A stretch of DNA of 64,000 nucleotides from contig JAGOPY010000009.1 in NCBI GenBank assembly GCA_017991835.1, positions 80,861 to 144,860 of the forward strand, given 5' to 3'. The translations under genes were made by a program, and so were the position numbers. The notes beneath the pieces were generated by a model. It was given only the letters and a program-made list of their open reading frames with translations. It was not told the DNA's origin and did not search any database. Below are positions 46,356 through 54,300 of this stretch, piece by piece. Position 1 is the first letter of the stretch, and the number at the start of each line of letters is the position of its first letter. This stretch comes from Bacteroidales bacterium (GTDB lineage: Bacteria; Bacteroidota; Bacteroidia; Bacteroidales; JAGOPY01).

Positions 46356-46725
46356 ATGAATAAAAAGAACTCACTGATAATCCCCGAGGAAGTGATCATG
46401 AGCAGAATTTATCTGATTCGAGAAAAAAAGATCATGCTGGACAAGGATCTGGCAGAACTTTACGAAGTAAAACCCATTCGTTTGCGTGAACAGGTCAAAA
46501 GAAACATGCAGCGTTTTCCTGCTAACTTCATGTTCAGGTTAACGGAAGAGGAAACAGATTTTATGGTATCGCAAAATGCGATAACTTCCAAACAGCAACT
46601 CGGAGGTCATTTACCGTATGCGTTTACCGAACATGAGGTGTTAATGCTGGCCACAGGCCAAACAGCAGGAACTTGAACAAACCCAGCGTAAACGGATCGG
46701 TTTTAAAAGGGATGAACACGACTAA
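46356..46725 (+). pseudogene. ORF6N-domain protein remnant with internal deletion and frameshift
   Basis: The ATG at 46356 opens a typical ORF6N domain (IYLIREKKIMLDKDLAELYEV...RFPANFMFRL), which runs to YAFTEHEVLMLAT and then stops at 46676. The usual middle (the SSVLNSERAI-type helix and following coiled coil) is absent. In the +1 frame the next bases read AKQQELEQTQRKRIGFKRDEHD and end at TAA 46725, which is the expected ORF6N C-terminus. A deletion of roughly 80-100 codons therefore joined the two ends out of frame. ORF6N proteins are common in phage and mobile elements of Bacteroidetes; their function is unclear. Confidence 0.8.
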
Positions 46726-46757
46726 CGCTGACTGGTGACTGCGGAGGCGCAGAGGCG

Positions 46758-48062
46758 CTAAGAAAGTTTGATCTCAGAAAGGATCCTGCCGGTAGCCCCT
46801 CTCTTTTTCATGACATAGGCTGAACAAATCGCCGAAGTTTTCTGTACAAGTACCGGATCGGTTAAGAGTTCAATTGTTCTGTTGTTCAATTGTTGCACGT
46901 TTTCAACCGGAAATGCACCGCCTTCTTCAACAAGTTCTTCCGCTTCGCGGAATTTATGATAATTCGGGCCGAAGATTACCGGCTTGCCAAATGTGGCAGC
47001 CTCCAGAATATTATGGATACCCACGCCAAATCCCCCGCCAATGTAAGCAATGGTGGCGTACCTGTACAAATGGGAAAGATAACCGATCCCGTCGATGATG
47101 AGTACACCGGCGCCGGATGCATTTTCACCATTGAGTTCAGAAAACAGGATTGTTCCATTGTTCCATTGTTCCATTGTTCCAGATTCAATTCGCCGACTGA
47201 CGACCGACGACTGACGACCGATGACTTTCTCTCTCAGCGCCGCCACCCGCTCCCTGCCTACCTCGTGCGGCGCGATGATGAACTTCACCCTGTCCCCTGC
47301 CTCTTCGATCAGGTGAAGGATCATCTCCTCATCGGCCGGCCAGGTGCTGCCTGCCAGGAACACCGGGCTTCCCGAAACGAATTTCCCGACGTCCGGATAC
47401 GCTTTCGCATTCTCCGCGATCGCTGCTACCCGGTCGAACCGGGTGTCGCCGCTGACCGTAACCCGGTCGATGCCATGCCTGCGAAGTAATTGCGCAGAGG
47501 CATCATCCTGCACAAAAAACCCGGTGATCTTTTTCAGTTGTTTCAGCGTCCATCCTCCATACCACCGGAAAAAATGCTGATTATCGCGGAAAATGGCTGA
47601 AATGAAATAGACAGGGATGTTGCGTCGGTAAAGCTCATCCAGGTAACGGAACCAGTATTCGTATTTTACAAAGAATACAAGCGAAGGATTGATCAGGTCG
47701 ACGAAGTTCCGGGCATTGCGGGGCGTATCGAGAGGAAGGTAAAAGATGTAATCGGCTCCCGGATAATTTTTTCTGATCTCGTACCCTGAAGGCGAAAAGA
47801 ATGTCACGATGATTTTCCAATCGGGGTGCTCTTCGCGGAATGCTTCGATCACCGGCCGCCCCTGCTCGAACTCGCCCAGGGAGGCGCAGTGGAACCATAC
47901 GACAGTTGGACAATTGGACAATTGGACGGTTGTAAAATCGGTTAGCTTAGAAGAAAAATCTTTTCTGCCCTGCATCCACTTCCGTGCTTTTTTGTTGAAC
48001 AAGGCGGCGATACATACTGCACAACCGAAAAATTTTATGATCAGGTCGTAGAGGAACCACAT
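46758..48062 (-). CDS. waaA: 3-deoxy-D-manno-octulosonic acid transferase (KDO transferase)
   Basis: This 434-residue GT30 enzyme of lipid A-core synthesis has an N-terminal membrane anchor, HCASLGEFEQGRP with catalytic Glu64, and the C-terminal donor-site block AYIGGGFGVGIHN. It transfers KDO from CMP-KDO to lipid IVA at the inner membrane. Three places are encoded by octamer arrays: residues about 46-54, about 281-305 (octamers plus heptamers) and about 391-398. All keep the frame open and fall at loops. The gene follows an outer-membrane protein gene with a 12-bp gap on the same strand. Confidence 0.92.
   Translation of the reverse strand: MWFLYDLIIKFFGCAVCIAALFNKKARKWMQGRKDFSSKLTDFTTVQLSNCPTVVWFHCASLGEFEQGRPVIEAFREEHPDWKIIVTFFSPSGYEIRKNYPGADYIFYLPLDTPRNARNFVDLINPSLVFFVKYEYWFRYLDELYRRNIPVYFISAIFRDNQHFFRWYGGWTLKQLKKITGFFVQDDASAQLLRRHGIDRVTVSGDTRFDRVAAIAENAKAYPDVGKFVSGSPVFLAGSTWPADEEMILHLIEEAGDRVKFIIAPHEVGRERVAALREKVIGRQSSVVSRRIESGTMEQWNNGTILFSELNGENASGAGVLIIDGIGYLSHLYRYATIAYIGGGFGVGIHNILEAATFGKPVIFGPNYHKFREAEELVEEGGAFPVENVQQLNNRTIELLTDPVLVQKTSAICSAYVMKKRGATGRILSEIKLS
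46869..46892. repeat. Octamer array 3 inside waaA
   Basis: Three 8-bp units (TTCAATTG, TTCTGTTG, TTCAATTG), total 24 bp, encode part of the C-terminal segment with NVQQLNNRT. Three units make exactly eight codons, so the insertion is frame-neutral. Confidence 0.7.
47149..47222. repeat. Octamer array 2 plus heptamers inside waaA
   Basis: ATTGTTCC is repeated four times perfectly (47149-47180). After 14 bp come heptamers GACTGAC, GACCGAC, GACTGAC and GACCGAT (47195-47222). Together they encode an extra loop (RQSSVVSRR, GTMEQWNNGT) before the conserved donor-site strand. Loss or gain of one octamer would shift the frame. Confidence 0.88.
47903..47926. repeat. Octamer array 1 inside waaA
   Basis: CAGTTGGA, CAATTGGA, CAATTGGA: three units, 24 bp, encoding the stretch VQLSNCPT just before the HCASLGE active-site strand. 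Confidence 0.8.
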
Positions 48063-48074
48063 CCTGCCAAAGAA

Positions 48075-48836
48075 TTAATAATAATAATATTTATTGATGT
48101 TTCGCTGGCGCAATGGCAGCATCCAGGTGATCTTCGGCCCGATCAGCAGGTCAAACTGCCTTCCTTCCGGGGGAGGCGACATCAGATCAAAATAATAATC
48201 GCGATAAGGATTCACCCAGGCCTCCACAACCTCAACTGAAAAAGTGAAATTCATCAGCCTGTTCTGGCCGAAATACATGAACCCGACCGACTGGTTCAGC
48301 ATCAAACCGCCACTGAACCTGTCATATCCTCTTTTATAATCACCGCGCAGTTGCGGAACGCTGTTATTCTCGACCTCTATTTTGATCTTGTGTGATAAAT
48401 ATCCTGCGCCGATGGTGAAGAAAATACCTGAATTCCTGTCATTTTCCGATACCGGGATGATCTTCCCGAACCTGGCGCTGAAACTGTTGCACCGCTCGAA
48501 CGTTGCCACCAAAGCCGGCACCCCGTCGCCGCTTATCACATTGCCATTCGTGGTGTAAATATTCTTAAATATCTCTTTTGTATTCTTCACATTATTCCCG
48601 AAATGGAAATCATACTCTGCCCCGAACAGCCAGTTCGATTTCGTTTTCCATAAAAAACCGGGTCCGACCACCGAGTTTGACCCGAATTGTGCATCCAGGT
48701 CGCCACCGGGCCACTGGTAGCCGTAAAAGCCATAAAACATCGGGATACTCAAAGCTGAATCTTCTTCATTTACCTCGACCTGGGCGAGAAGGCCCTGAGT
48801 GATAATGACCAGTACAGCAATCGAAACAAAGCGCAT
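48075..48836 (-). CDS. Outer-membrane beta-barrel protein, unknown function
   Basis: This 253-residue protein has a cleaved signal peptide (MRFVSIAVLVIITQGLLAQ) and alternating hydrophobic/aromatic strands (FYGFYGYQWPGG, WLFGAEYDFHFG, FFTIGAGYLSHKIKIEV), as in porin-fold proteins of Bacteroidetes. The ATG at 48836 is supported by the -7 box at 48850-48857. No family is recognised. It sits 12 bp upstream of waaA on the same strand, so the two are probably co-transcribed; whether it has a role in LPS export is unknown. Confidence 0.72.
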   Translation of the reverse strand: MRFVSIAVLVIITQGLLAQVEVNEEDSALSIPMFYGFYGYQWPGGDLDAQFGSNSVVGPGFLWKTKSNWLFGAEYDFHFGNNVKNTKEIFKNIYTTNGNVISGDGVPALVATFERCNSFSARFGKIIPVSENDRNSGIFFTIGAGYLSHKIKIEVENNSVPQLRGDYKRGYDRFSGGLMLNQSVGFMYFGQNRLMNFTFSVEVVEAWVNPYRDYYFDLMSPPPEGRQFDLLIGPKITWMLPLRQRNINKYYYY

Positions 48837-48849
48837 GTGTATTTTTTCA

Positions 48850-48857
48850 CAAAGATA
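48850..48857 (-). promoter_or_regulatory. -7 box TATCTTTG of the barrel protein-waaA operon
   Basis: The minus strand reads TATCTTTG, 13 nt upstream of the ATG at 48836, and decides that start over a longer frame at 48878. Confidence 0.6.
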
Positions 48858-48901
48858 ACAATTCCCTTCACCCTTCACCGCTTACCGTTCACCATTTTCA
48901 C

Positions 48902-48909
48902 TACCTTTG
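48902..48909 (+). promoter_or_regulatory. -7 box TACCTTTG of wbpE
   Basis: TACCTTTG is followed by GCGCACC, the common Bacteroidetes arrangement. It is 41 nt upstream of the ATG at 48951 and excludes the longer frame starting at 48837. Confidence 0.62.
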
Positions 48910-48950
48910 CGCACCAGTTAAAACATTTACTTATATTAAATATCCTCTCT

Positions 48951-50084
48951 ATGCGACCTATCCGGATGGTGGACCTGAAAACCCAGTACGACAAAATCAA
49001 ACCCGAAGTGGATGCAGCCATCCACGAAGTGATCGACACGACTTCCTTTATTAACGGCCCTGCCGTGCAACGTTTCCAGAAGAACCTGGAGCAATACCTT
49101 GGCATTAAGCATGTTATACCCTGCGCTAACGGAACCGACGCCCTCCAGGTTTCCATGATGGCCCTCGACCTGAAACCGGGCGACGAGGTCATCACTGTCT
49201 CCTTCACCTTCGTCGCCACCGTTGAGGTGATTGCACTGCTGAAACTGACGCCTATCCTGGTGGATGTCGAACCCGGCACTTTCAATATGGATATCGATGC
49301 GCTGCGCAAAGCCATCACGCCGAAAACCAGAGCGATCGTGCCCGTGCATCTCTTTGGCCAGTGCGCCAATATGGAAGAGATCATGGACATTGCCAGGGAG
49401 CACAATCTTTATGTGATCGAAGACGCCTGCCAGGCGATCGGTTCGGATTACACCTTCAGCGACGGGACCATCAAAAAAGCGGGTACTATCGGGCATTTAG
49501 GTACGACGTCGTTCTTCCCTTCGAAAAACCTGGGCTGCTACGGCGACGGCGGTGCGATCTTCACGGATGACGACGCGCTGGCTACGCGTCTGCGTTTTAT
49601 CGTCAACCACGGGATGCATGTCCGTTACTACCACGAAGAAATCGGTGTCAACTCCCGCCTCGACAGCATCCAGGCCGCTATCCTCGACATTAAGCTGAAG
49701 CACCTCGACGAATATGCCGCCGCCCGTCAGAAAGCCGCCGCCGCCTACAATAAAGCCTTCGGGGGCAATCCGCACCTTCAGGTGCCGGTGAAGTCGCCGC
49801 AATCCACACACGTTTACCACCAGTACACGCTGGTCACAAAAGGCATCGCCCGGGATATGCTGCTGGATTTCCTGCTGGCGAAGAATATTCCCTGTGCGAT
49901 CTATTATCCCGTGCCGATGCATATGCAGAAGGCTTACCTGGATCCACGCTATAAAGAAGGCGATCTGCCTGTTACCGAGCATCTCAGCCGCACAGTGATC
50001 TCGCTGCCGATGCATACGGAGTTGGATGAAGAACAGATTGAATATATTACAGGGACAATACTTGAGTTTATTGAAAAGTCATAA
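48951..50084 (+). CDS. wbpE: UDP-3-oxo-GlcNAcA aminotransferase, WbpE-type
   Basis: This 377-residue DegT-family PLP enzyme opens IRMVDLKTQYDKIKPEVD, as in WbpE, and has the PLP lysine K192 in FFPSKNLGCYGDGG. WbpE aminates UDP-2-acetamido-3-oxo-uronic acid with glutamate. Partners WbpD, WbpB and WbpA are encoded in the next 4.5 kb, so the pathway assignment is firm even though each gene alone could be ambiguous. It belongs to the route to UDP-2,3-diacetamido-2,3-dideoxyglucuronate, a precursor of O-antigen or capsule sugars. Unlike classical operons, the next gene is separated by 160 bp of repeats. Confidence 0.9.
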   Translation: MRPIRMVDLKTQYDKIKPEVDAAIHEVIDTTSFINGPAVQRFQKNLEQYLGIKHVIPCANGTDALQVSMMALDLKPGDEVITVSFTFVATVEVIALLKLTPILVDVEPGTFNMDIDALRKAITPKTRAIVPVHLFGQCANMEEIMDIAREHNLYVIEDACQAIGSDYTFSDGTIKKAGTIGHLGTTSFFPSKNLGCYGDGGAIFTDDDALATRLRFIVNHGMHVRYYHEEIGVNSRLDSIQAAILDIKLKHLDEYAAARQKAAAAYNKAFGGNPHLQVPVKSPQSTHVYHQYTLVTKGIARDMLLDFLLAKNIPCAIYYPVPMHMQKAYLDPRYKEGDLPVTEHLSRTVISLPMHTELDEEQIEYITGTILEFIEKS

Positions 50085-50259
50085 GCTCGCTGCGCTCGCG
50101 TCATTGGTCATTAGGAATGAAAAAAGCAGAATAGGACAACAAAACAGCAATAAAACAGTAAAACAATCTAACAGTTCAACAATTTAACAGTTTAACAATT
50201 TAACGGATGAACAATTGAACAGTTTAACAATTTAACAGTTGAACAATTGAACAATAGAA
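50085..50259 (+). repeat. TGACGCGAGCG-type unit and AACARNNN octamer array between wbpE and wbpD
   Basis: A reverse-orientation unit (GCTCGCTGCGCTCGCGTCA) is followed by about 14 octamers of the form AACA-N4 (AACAATTT, AACAGTTT, AACAATTG and similar) from about 50140 to 50259. The array contains the TTG start of wbpD. Confidence 0.85.
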
Positions 50260-50828
50260 CAGACTACTTCGCACATGAAACGGCCGTTATTGATGACGGC
50301 TGCCGGATCGGCGCCGGATCGAAGATCTGGCACTTCTCGCATATCATGGCCGGTTGCGAGATCGGAGAAAAATGCAATATCGGCCAGAATGTGGTCGTCT
50401 CACCGGGTGTTAAACTCGGACACAATGTGAAGGTGCAGAATAACGTCTCGATTTATACCGGCGTGATTTGCGAAGACGATGTTTTCCTCGGTCCCTCCAT
50501 GGTATTCACCAACATCAAAAACCCGCGCAGTGCGATTATACGGAAAGATCAGTACGCAACCACCCTGGTCAGGCACGGCGCCTCGATCGGGGCCAATGCT
50601 ACAATCGTATGCGGCATCACGATCGGTGAGTTTGCCTTTATCGGGGCAGGGGCGGTTGTGGTGAAAGATGTTCCGCCCTATGCGCTGGTGCTGGGAAACC
50701 CTGCCCGTCATATCGGCTGGATGAGCGAATTCGGCCACAGGCTGGAATTTGATGAGAATAATATTGCTGTATGCCCGGAGAGCGGGGAGAAATACAGGCT
50801 TGAGCCAGGAAAAGTCAGCAAGATTTAG
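50247..50828 (+). CDS. wbpD: UDP-2-acetamido-3-amino-uronic acid N-acetyltransferase, WbpD-type
   Basis: This 193-residue left-handed beta-helix acyltransferase shows hexapeptide repeats (for example [30 protein letters not shown]) and ends with the WbpD-type [11 protein letters not shown]. It acetylates the 3-amino group made by WbpE using acetyl-CoA and should be a trimer. No suitable ATG exists; the only in-frame start ahead of conserved sequence is TTG at 50247, which lies inside the octamer array, so the repeat provides the initiation codon. Expression may therefore depend on array length. Confidence 0.9.
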   Translation: MNNRTDYFAHETAVIDDGCRIGAGSKIWHFSHIMAGCEIGEKCNIGQNVVVSPGVKLGHNVKVQNNVSIYTGVICEDDVFLGPSMVFTNIKNPRSAIIRKDQYATTLVRHGASIGANATIVCGITIGEFAFIGAGAVVVKDVPPYALVLGNPARHIGWMSEFGHRLEFDENNIAVCPESGEKYRLEPGKVSKI

Positions 50829-51030
50829 TTCAAAGTTTAAAGTTCAAAATTCAAAGTTTAAAAAACACTAATAATAGATTAACAATGACAATTAATGACG
50901 CGAGCGCAGTGAGCCAATGACGCAAACGTCAGTAAGCCTTTGACGCGAGCGCAGTGAGCTAATGACGCAAACGCCAGTAAGCCTTTGACGCGAGCGCAGC
51001 GAGCTAATGACTAATGACTAATATAATCAC
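50829..51030 (+). repeat. AGTTCAA heptamers and 45-bp compound repeat between wbpD and wbpB
   Basis: Five AGTTCAA-like heptamers (about 50828-50862) are followed at about 50896 by alternating units, one TGACGCGAGCGCAGTGAGC-type (22 bp) and one TGACGCAAACGYCAGTAAGC-type (23 bp), giving about two and a half 45-bp periods and ending in TAATGACTAATGACTAAT. Nothing coding is seen. Confidence 0.85.
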
Positions 51031-51039
51031 CAACTATCC

Positions 51040-51987
51040 ATGACCCAGAATTTTGCACTCATCGGAGCAGCGGGTTTCATCGCCCCACGACATATGAAAG
51101 CCATTAAAGATACCGGGAACAACCTGGTGGCGGCGGTAGATCCGTTCGATTGTGTCGGGATTCTGGATTCTTATTTTCCGAATACCAATTTTTTCGTGGA
51201 AACGGAACGATTCGACCGGCATCTCGACAAACTGCGCCGCAAAGGGGAGAACAAAGTGGACTATGTATCGATCTGCTCGCCGAATTACCTGCACGACGCC
51301 CACATCAGGCTTGCACTGAGAAACGAAGCGCATGCTATCTGCGAAAAGCCGCTGGTGCTCAATCCCTGGAATGCCGATGCCCTTCATGAAATTGAAATTG
51401 AAACAGGCCGGAAAATAAATGTCATCCTTCAATTACGATATCATCCAACGATAGTTGAACTAAAAAAAACAATTGAGAACGGGCCGAAAGATAAGATCTA
51501 TGACGTCGATCTGACATATATTACCAGCCGTGGTAAATGGTATTTTATCTCCTGGAAAGGGGATATGGAGAAATCGGGCGGAGTGGCCACCAATATCGGC
51601 ATCCACTTTTTTGATATGCTTTCGCAGATATTCGGCAACACCACAGAAAACACCGTTCATTACTCGGATAAATTCACAGCCGCTGGTTTCCTGCAACTGG
51701 AAAGGGCCCGTGTCCGCTGGTTCCTCAGCGTGGATTACAATACCCTTCCTGATGATGTAAGGGCCAAAGGTCAGCGGACATACCGCTCCATCCGGATCGA
51801 AGGGAAAGAGATGGAGTTCAGCGACGGTTTTACCGAACTGCATACCGAGAGCTACCGGCAAATCCTGGCGGGTCAGGGCTTTGGCGTCGGAGATGCCCGG
51901 AACAGCATCGAAACGGTATATCAAATCCGTAATGCTGCACCTGCAGGTAAGAAAGGCGACTATCACCCATTTCTGAACAGGCTTTAA
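51040..51987 (+). CDS. wbpB: UDP-GlcNAcA 3-dehydrogenase, WbpB-type (Gfo/Idh/MocA)
   Basis: This 315-residue oxidoreductase has an N-terminal Rossmann fold (FALIGAAGFIAPRHMKAI) and the catalytic EKP motif (102-104, K103). WbpB oxidises C3 of UDP-GlcNAc uronic acid with tightly bound NAD, recycling the cofactor with 2-oxoglutarate. The neighbours wbpE, wbpD and wbpA complete the pathway. The flanks are repeat arrays on both sides rather than tight operon junctions. Confidence 0.9.
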   Translation: MTQNFALIGAAGFIAPRHMKAIKDTGNNLVAAVDPFDCVGILDSYFPNTNFFVETERFDRHLDKLRRKGENKVDYVSICSPNYLHDAHIRLALRNEAHAICEKPLVLNPWNADALHEIEIETGRKINVILQLRYHPTIVELKKTIENGPKDKIYDVDLTYITSRGKWYFISWKGDMEKSGGVATNIGIHFFDMLSQIFGNTTENTVHYSDKFTAAGFLQLERARVRWFLSVDYNTLPDDVRAKGQRTYRSIRIEGKEMEFSDGFTELHTESYRQILAGQGFGVGDARNSIETVYQIRNAAPAGKKGDYHPFLNRL

Positions 51988-52040
51988 CGTTCGTGCCCTT
52001 TGTGAAACCCTCGGTGAACCTCTGTAAGAAACAAATAATC
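51988..52040 (+). repeat. Degenerate CTTTGTG-type element between wbpB and wbpA
   Basis: A copy of the CCTTTGTGAAACCCTCGGTG family found near 7750 and 20505-20611, here single and degenerate, fills half of the 90-bp gap. Confidence 0.55.
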
Positions 52041-52077
52041 CGGAAATAAGATCATTAATAGAAACAAACACTTACCT

Positions 52078-53373
52078 ATGAATCTATACGAACAACTGCT
52101 TGACAAACAAGCCAAACTGTCGGTTATCGGCCTGGGCTATGTCGGACTGCCCATTGCCCTCGAATTTGCCAGGAAAATCAAGGTCATCGGCTTTGATCTG
52201 AACGCCGCGCGTGTTGAAATGATGAAGAACCGCATCGATCCCAGTGAAGAGCTTCCATCAGAAGCTTTTGATGGTTGCGATATCGAATATACCGCTGATC
52301 CGGCCCGGTTGCGCGACGCTCAGTTTCACATTGTTGCTGTCCCTACCCCGATCGACAAGCACAATCTCCCCGATATGACGCCGCTGCTCAAAGCTACGCA
52401 TACCGTGGGCAAGGCATTGAAAAAAGGGGACTACGTGGTCTATGAATCGACCGTTTACCCGGGAGCTACTGAAGAAGACTGCATTCCTATCCTGGAACAG
52501 GAATCAGGATTGAAGCATATCGTCGACTTTAAAGTCGGCTATTCCCCGGAGCGGATCAATCCCGGCGACAAAGAGCATACCCTGATCACCATTACCAAAG
52601 TAGTATCGGGTTGTGATGAAGAATCGCTCGATATCATTGCCCGTACATATGAGCTGGTGGTGAAAGCGGGCGTTCACCGCGCCCCGAGCATCAAAGTGGC
52701 AGAAGCCGCCAAGATCATCGAGAACACCCAGCGCGATGTGAACATAGCCCTGATGAACGAGTTGTCGATCATCTTCAACCGGATGGGGATCAATACCTAC
52801 GATGTGCTGGAAGCTGCCGGTACCAAGTGGAATTTCCTCCGCTTCTACCCCGGCCTGGTCGGCGGCCATTGCATCGGCGTCGATCCGTACTACCTGACCT
52901 TCAAGGCAAAAGAGCTGAAATACCATCCGCAGGTGATCGACAGCGGGCGGTTCGTGAACGACTCTATGGGCCCGTACGTTGCCAAGCAACTGGTTAAGAA
53001 GCTGATCGCCGCCGGCAAGAACGTGATGAACAGCCGCATCCTGATCATGGGCACGACCTTCAAGGAGAATGTGAGCGACATTCGTAATTCCAAGGTAGCC
53101 GATGTCTACAACGAGCTCAAGTCGTACGGCGTCCTTATCGATGTGGTCGATCCGCATGCCAATTCGAACGAAGTGAAGCACGAATACGGCTACGAAGTGG
53201 CTAAGGCCCCGGCAGGCAAATACGACGCGGTGATTGTTGCGGTAGCTCACAAAGATTACGAATCACTGCAGGAAAGTAATTTTGCTGCAATGATGAACGA
53301 AAACGGCATCCTGGTCGACCTCAAGGGGCTATACCGGAAACGGATCAGCCGGCTGACCTACTGGAGTTTGTAG
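52078..53373 (+). CDS. wbpA: UDP-N-acetylglucosamine 6-dehydrogenase, WbpA/TviB-type
   Basis: This 431-residue nucleotide-sugar dehydrogenase has the NAD fold VIGLGYVGLPIALEFA (16-31), the VPTPID block and the catalytic cysteine C265 in GGHCIGVDPYYL. It oxidises UDP-GlcNAc twice to the uronic acid, feeding WbpB. Length and motifs match WbpA/TviB/WecC relatives; the UDP-GlcNAc substrate is inferred from the wbpB/D/E neighbours. It is the last pathway gene; the gene for the next step (epimerase WbpI) is not in the window. Confidence 0.93.
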   Translation: MNLYEQLLDKQAKLSVIGLGYVGLPIALEFARKIKVIGFDLNAARVEMMKNRIDPSEELPSEAFDGCDIEYTADPARLRDAQFHIVAVPTPIDKHNLPDMTPLLKATHTVGKALKKGDYVVYESTVYPGATEEDCIPILEQESGLKHIVDFKVGYSPERINPGDKEHTLITITKVVSGCDEESLDIIARTYELVVKAGVHRAPSIKVAEAAKIIENTQRDVNIALMNELSIIFNRMGINTYDVLEAAGTKWNFLRFYPGLVGGHCIGVDPYYLTFKAKELKYHPQVIDSGRFVNDSMGPYVAKQLVKKLIAAGKNVMNSRILIMGTTFKENVSDIRNSKVADVYNELKSYGVLIDVVDPHANSNEVKHEYGYEVAKAPAGKYDAVIVAVAHKDYESLQESNFAAMMNENGILVDLKGLYRKRISRLTYWSL

Positions 53374-53440
53374 GGCAATAAATCCGCCTTCTCCTGACCC
53401 AAAACTGCCTTTAACTTCTTTCTCCTTGATTTCGGCTCTT

Positions 53441-53459
53441 CTATAAACTAAATTTATAG
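53441..53459. promoter_or_regulatory. Inverted repeat CTATAAA-N5-TTTATAG upstream of tonB
   Basis: Seven-bp arms around CTAAA, 31 bp before the tonB start. It resembles the palindrome at 1525-1544 (both contain CTATAAA/TTTATAG). It could be an operator or simply an AT-rich palindrome. Confidence 0.35.
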
Positions 53460-53490
53460 TTAGAATATTAAACCCTTAATATTAAGAGCC

Positions 53491-54183
53491 ATGAAAGCAA
53501 AAAAAGCCGAATCAGCCAACCTTGAAAACAAGCGCACCATTTTCCTGGAGATAGGGATGATCATAACATTGGTCCTGGTCTTGTGTGCTTTCAACTGGAA
53601 GACCTATGACAAAAAGATTTTAACAGGTTTTGAACGGGGCATCGACAACACGCCTGTCGAGATGGTACCCATCACCATCCAGAAACAGCCTGAGCTGCCG
53701 CAACCCAAGAAACCCCGGGTGATCCACACCATCAACATCATCGACGACCACATCATGGTAGATGAGGATTATATTGTGGATGCGGAGATCGACAACATGG
53801 ACACCGTTCCGGTTTATGTGCCGGTCAAGTCGCTCGGCGATGAGGAGAGTATTGTTGAAGACGAAATTTTCAGGGTGGTGGAATCGGCGCCAGAATTTCC
53901 GGGAGGTGAAGAGGCGCTGTACGCATTTCTCAGGAAAAACACCGAATATCCACGGTTAGCCAGAGAGGTAGGCATTTCCGGCAAGGTGTACATCACATTT
54001 GTCGTGGAGCGCGACGGCCGGATCACGGATGCACAGGTAGTCAGGGGGATCGGTGGCGGCTGCGATGAAGAGGCGCTGCGCGTAGTGAACATGATGCCTC
54101 AGTGGAAACCGGGGCTGCAGCGCGGACACGCCGTCAGGGTGCAGTTCATCATGGATATCAAGTTTACGCTGAGCCAGATGTAA
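53491..54183 (+). CDS. TonB-family energy transducer
   Basis: This 230-residue protein has one N-terminal membrane helix (about 20-40) preceded by a charged cytoplasmic start, a Pro/Lys-containing periplasmic stretch (QPELPQPKKPRV) and a C-terminal TonB domain (EFPGGEEALYAFLRKNTEYP, GKVYITFVVERDGRI, GCDEEALRVVNMMPQWKPG). It transmits proton-motive force to outer-membrane TonB-dependent transporters. Bacteroidetes carry many such paralogues; no ExbB or ExbD gene is nearby. Confidence 0.9.
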   Translation: MKAKKAESANLENKRTIFLEIGMIITLVLVLCAFNWKTYDKKILTGFERGIDNTPVEMVPITIQKQPELPQPKKPRVIHTINIIDDHIMVDEDYIVDAEIDNMDTVPVYVPVKSLGDEESIVEDEIFRVVESAPEFPGGEEALYAFLRKNTEYPRLAREVGISGKVYITFVVERDGRITDAQVVRGIGGGCDEEALRVVNMMPQWKPGLQRGHAVRVQFIMDIKFTLSQM

Positions 54184-54185
54184 AG

Positions 54186-54230
54186 GTGAGGGTTGTAAGG
54201 GTTGTAAGGGGGGTAAAGGGTTGGGGTTTG
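54186..54230 (+). repeat. GGGTTGTAA-type short repeats after tonB
   Basis: Nine-bp units (AGGGTTGTA twice, then a degenerate G-rich copy) follow the tonB stop. Nothing coding is seen up to the methyltransferase remnant at 54301. Confidence 0.6.
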
Positions 54231-54300
54231 TAATTCAAGCTATAGAGTAGCGCAAATGTGAACATTAAGGGTAAAACAAACTTTCGGGGTGGATCAGCAG

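Noticed and set aside
48837..48950. N-terminal extension of WbpE
   Set aside because: The extension covers the divergent promoter (-7 box at 48902-48909) and has no similarity to the family; the ATG at 48951 fits homologues.
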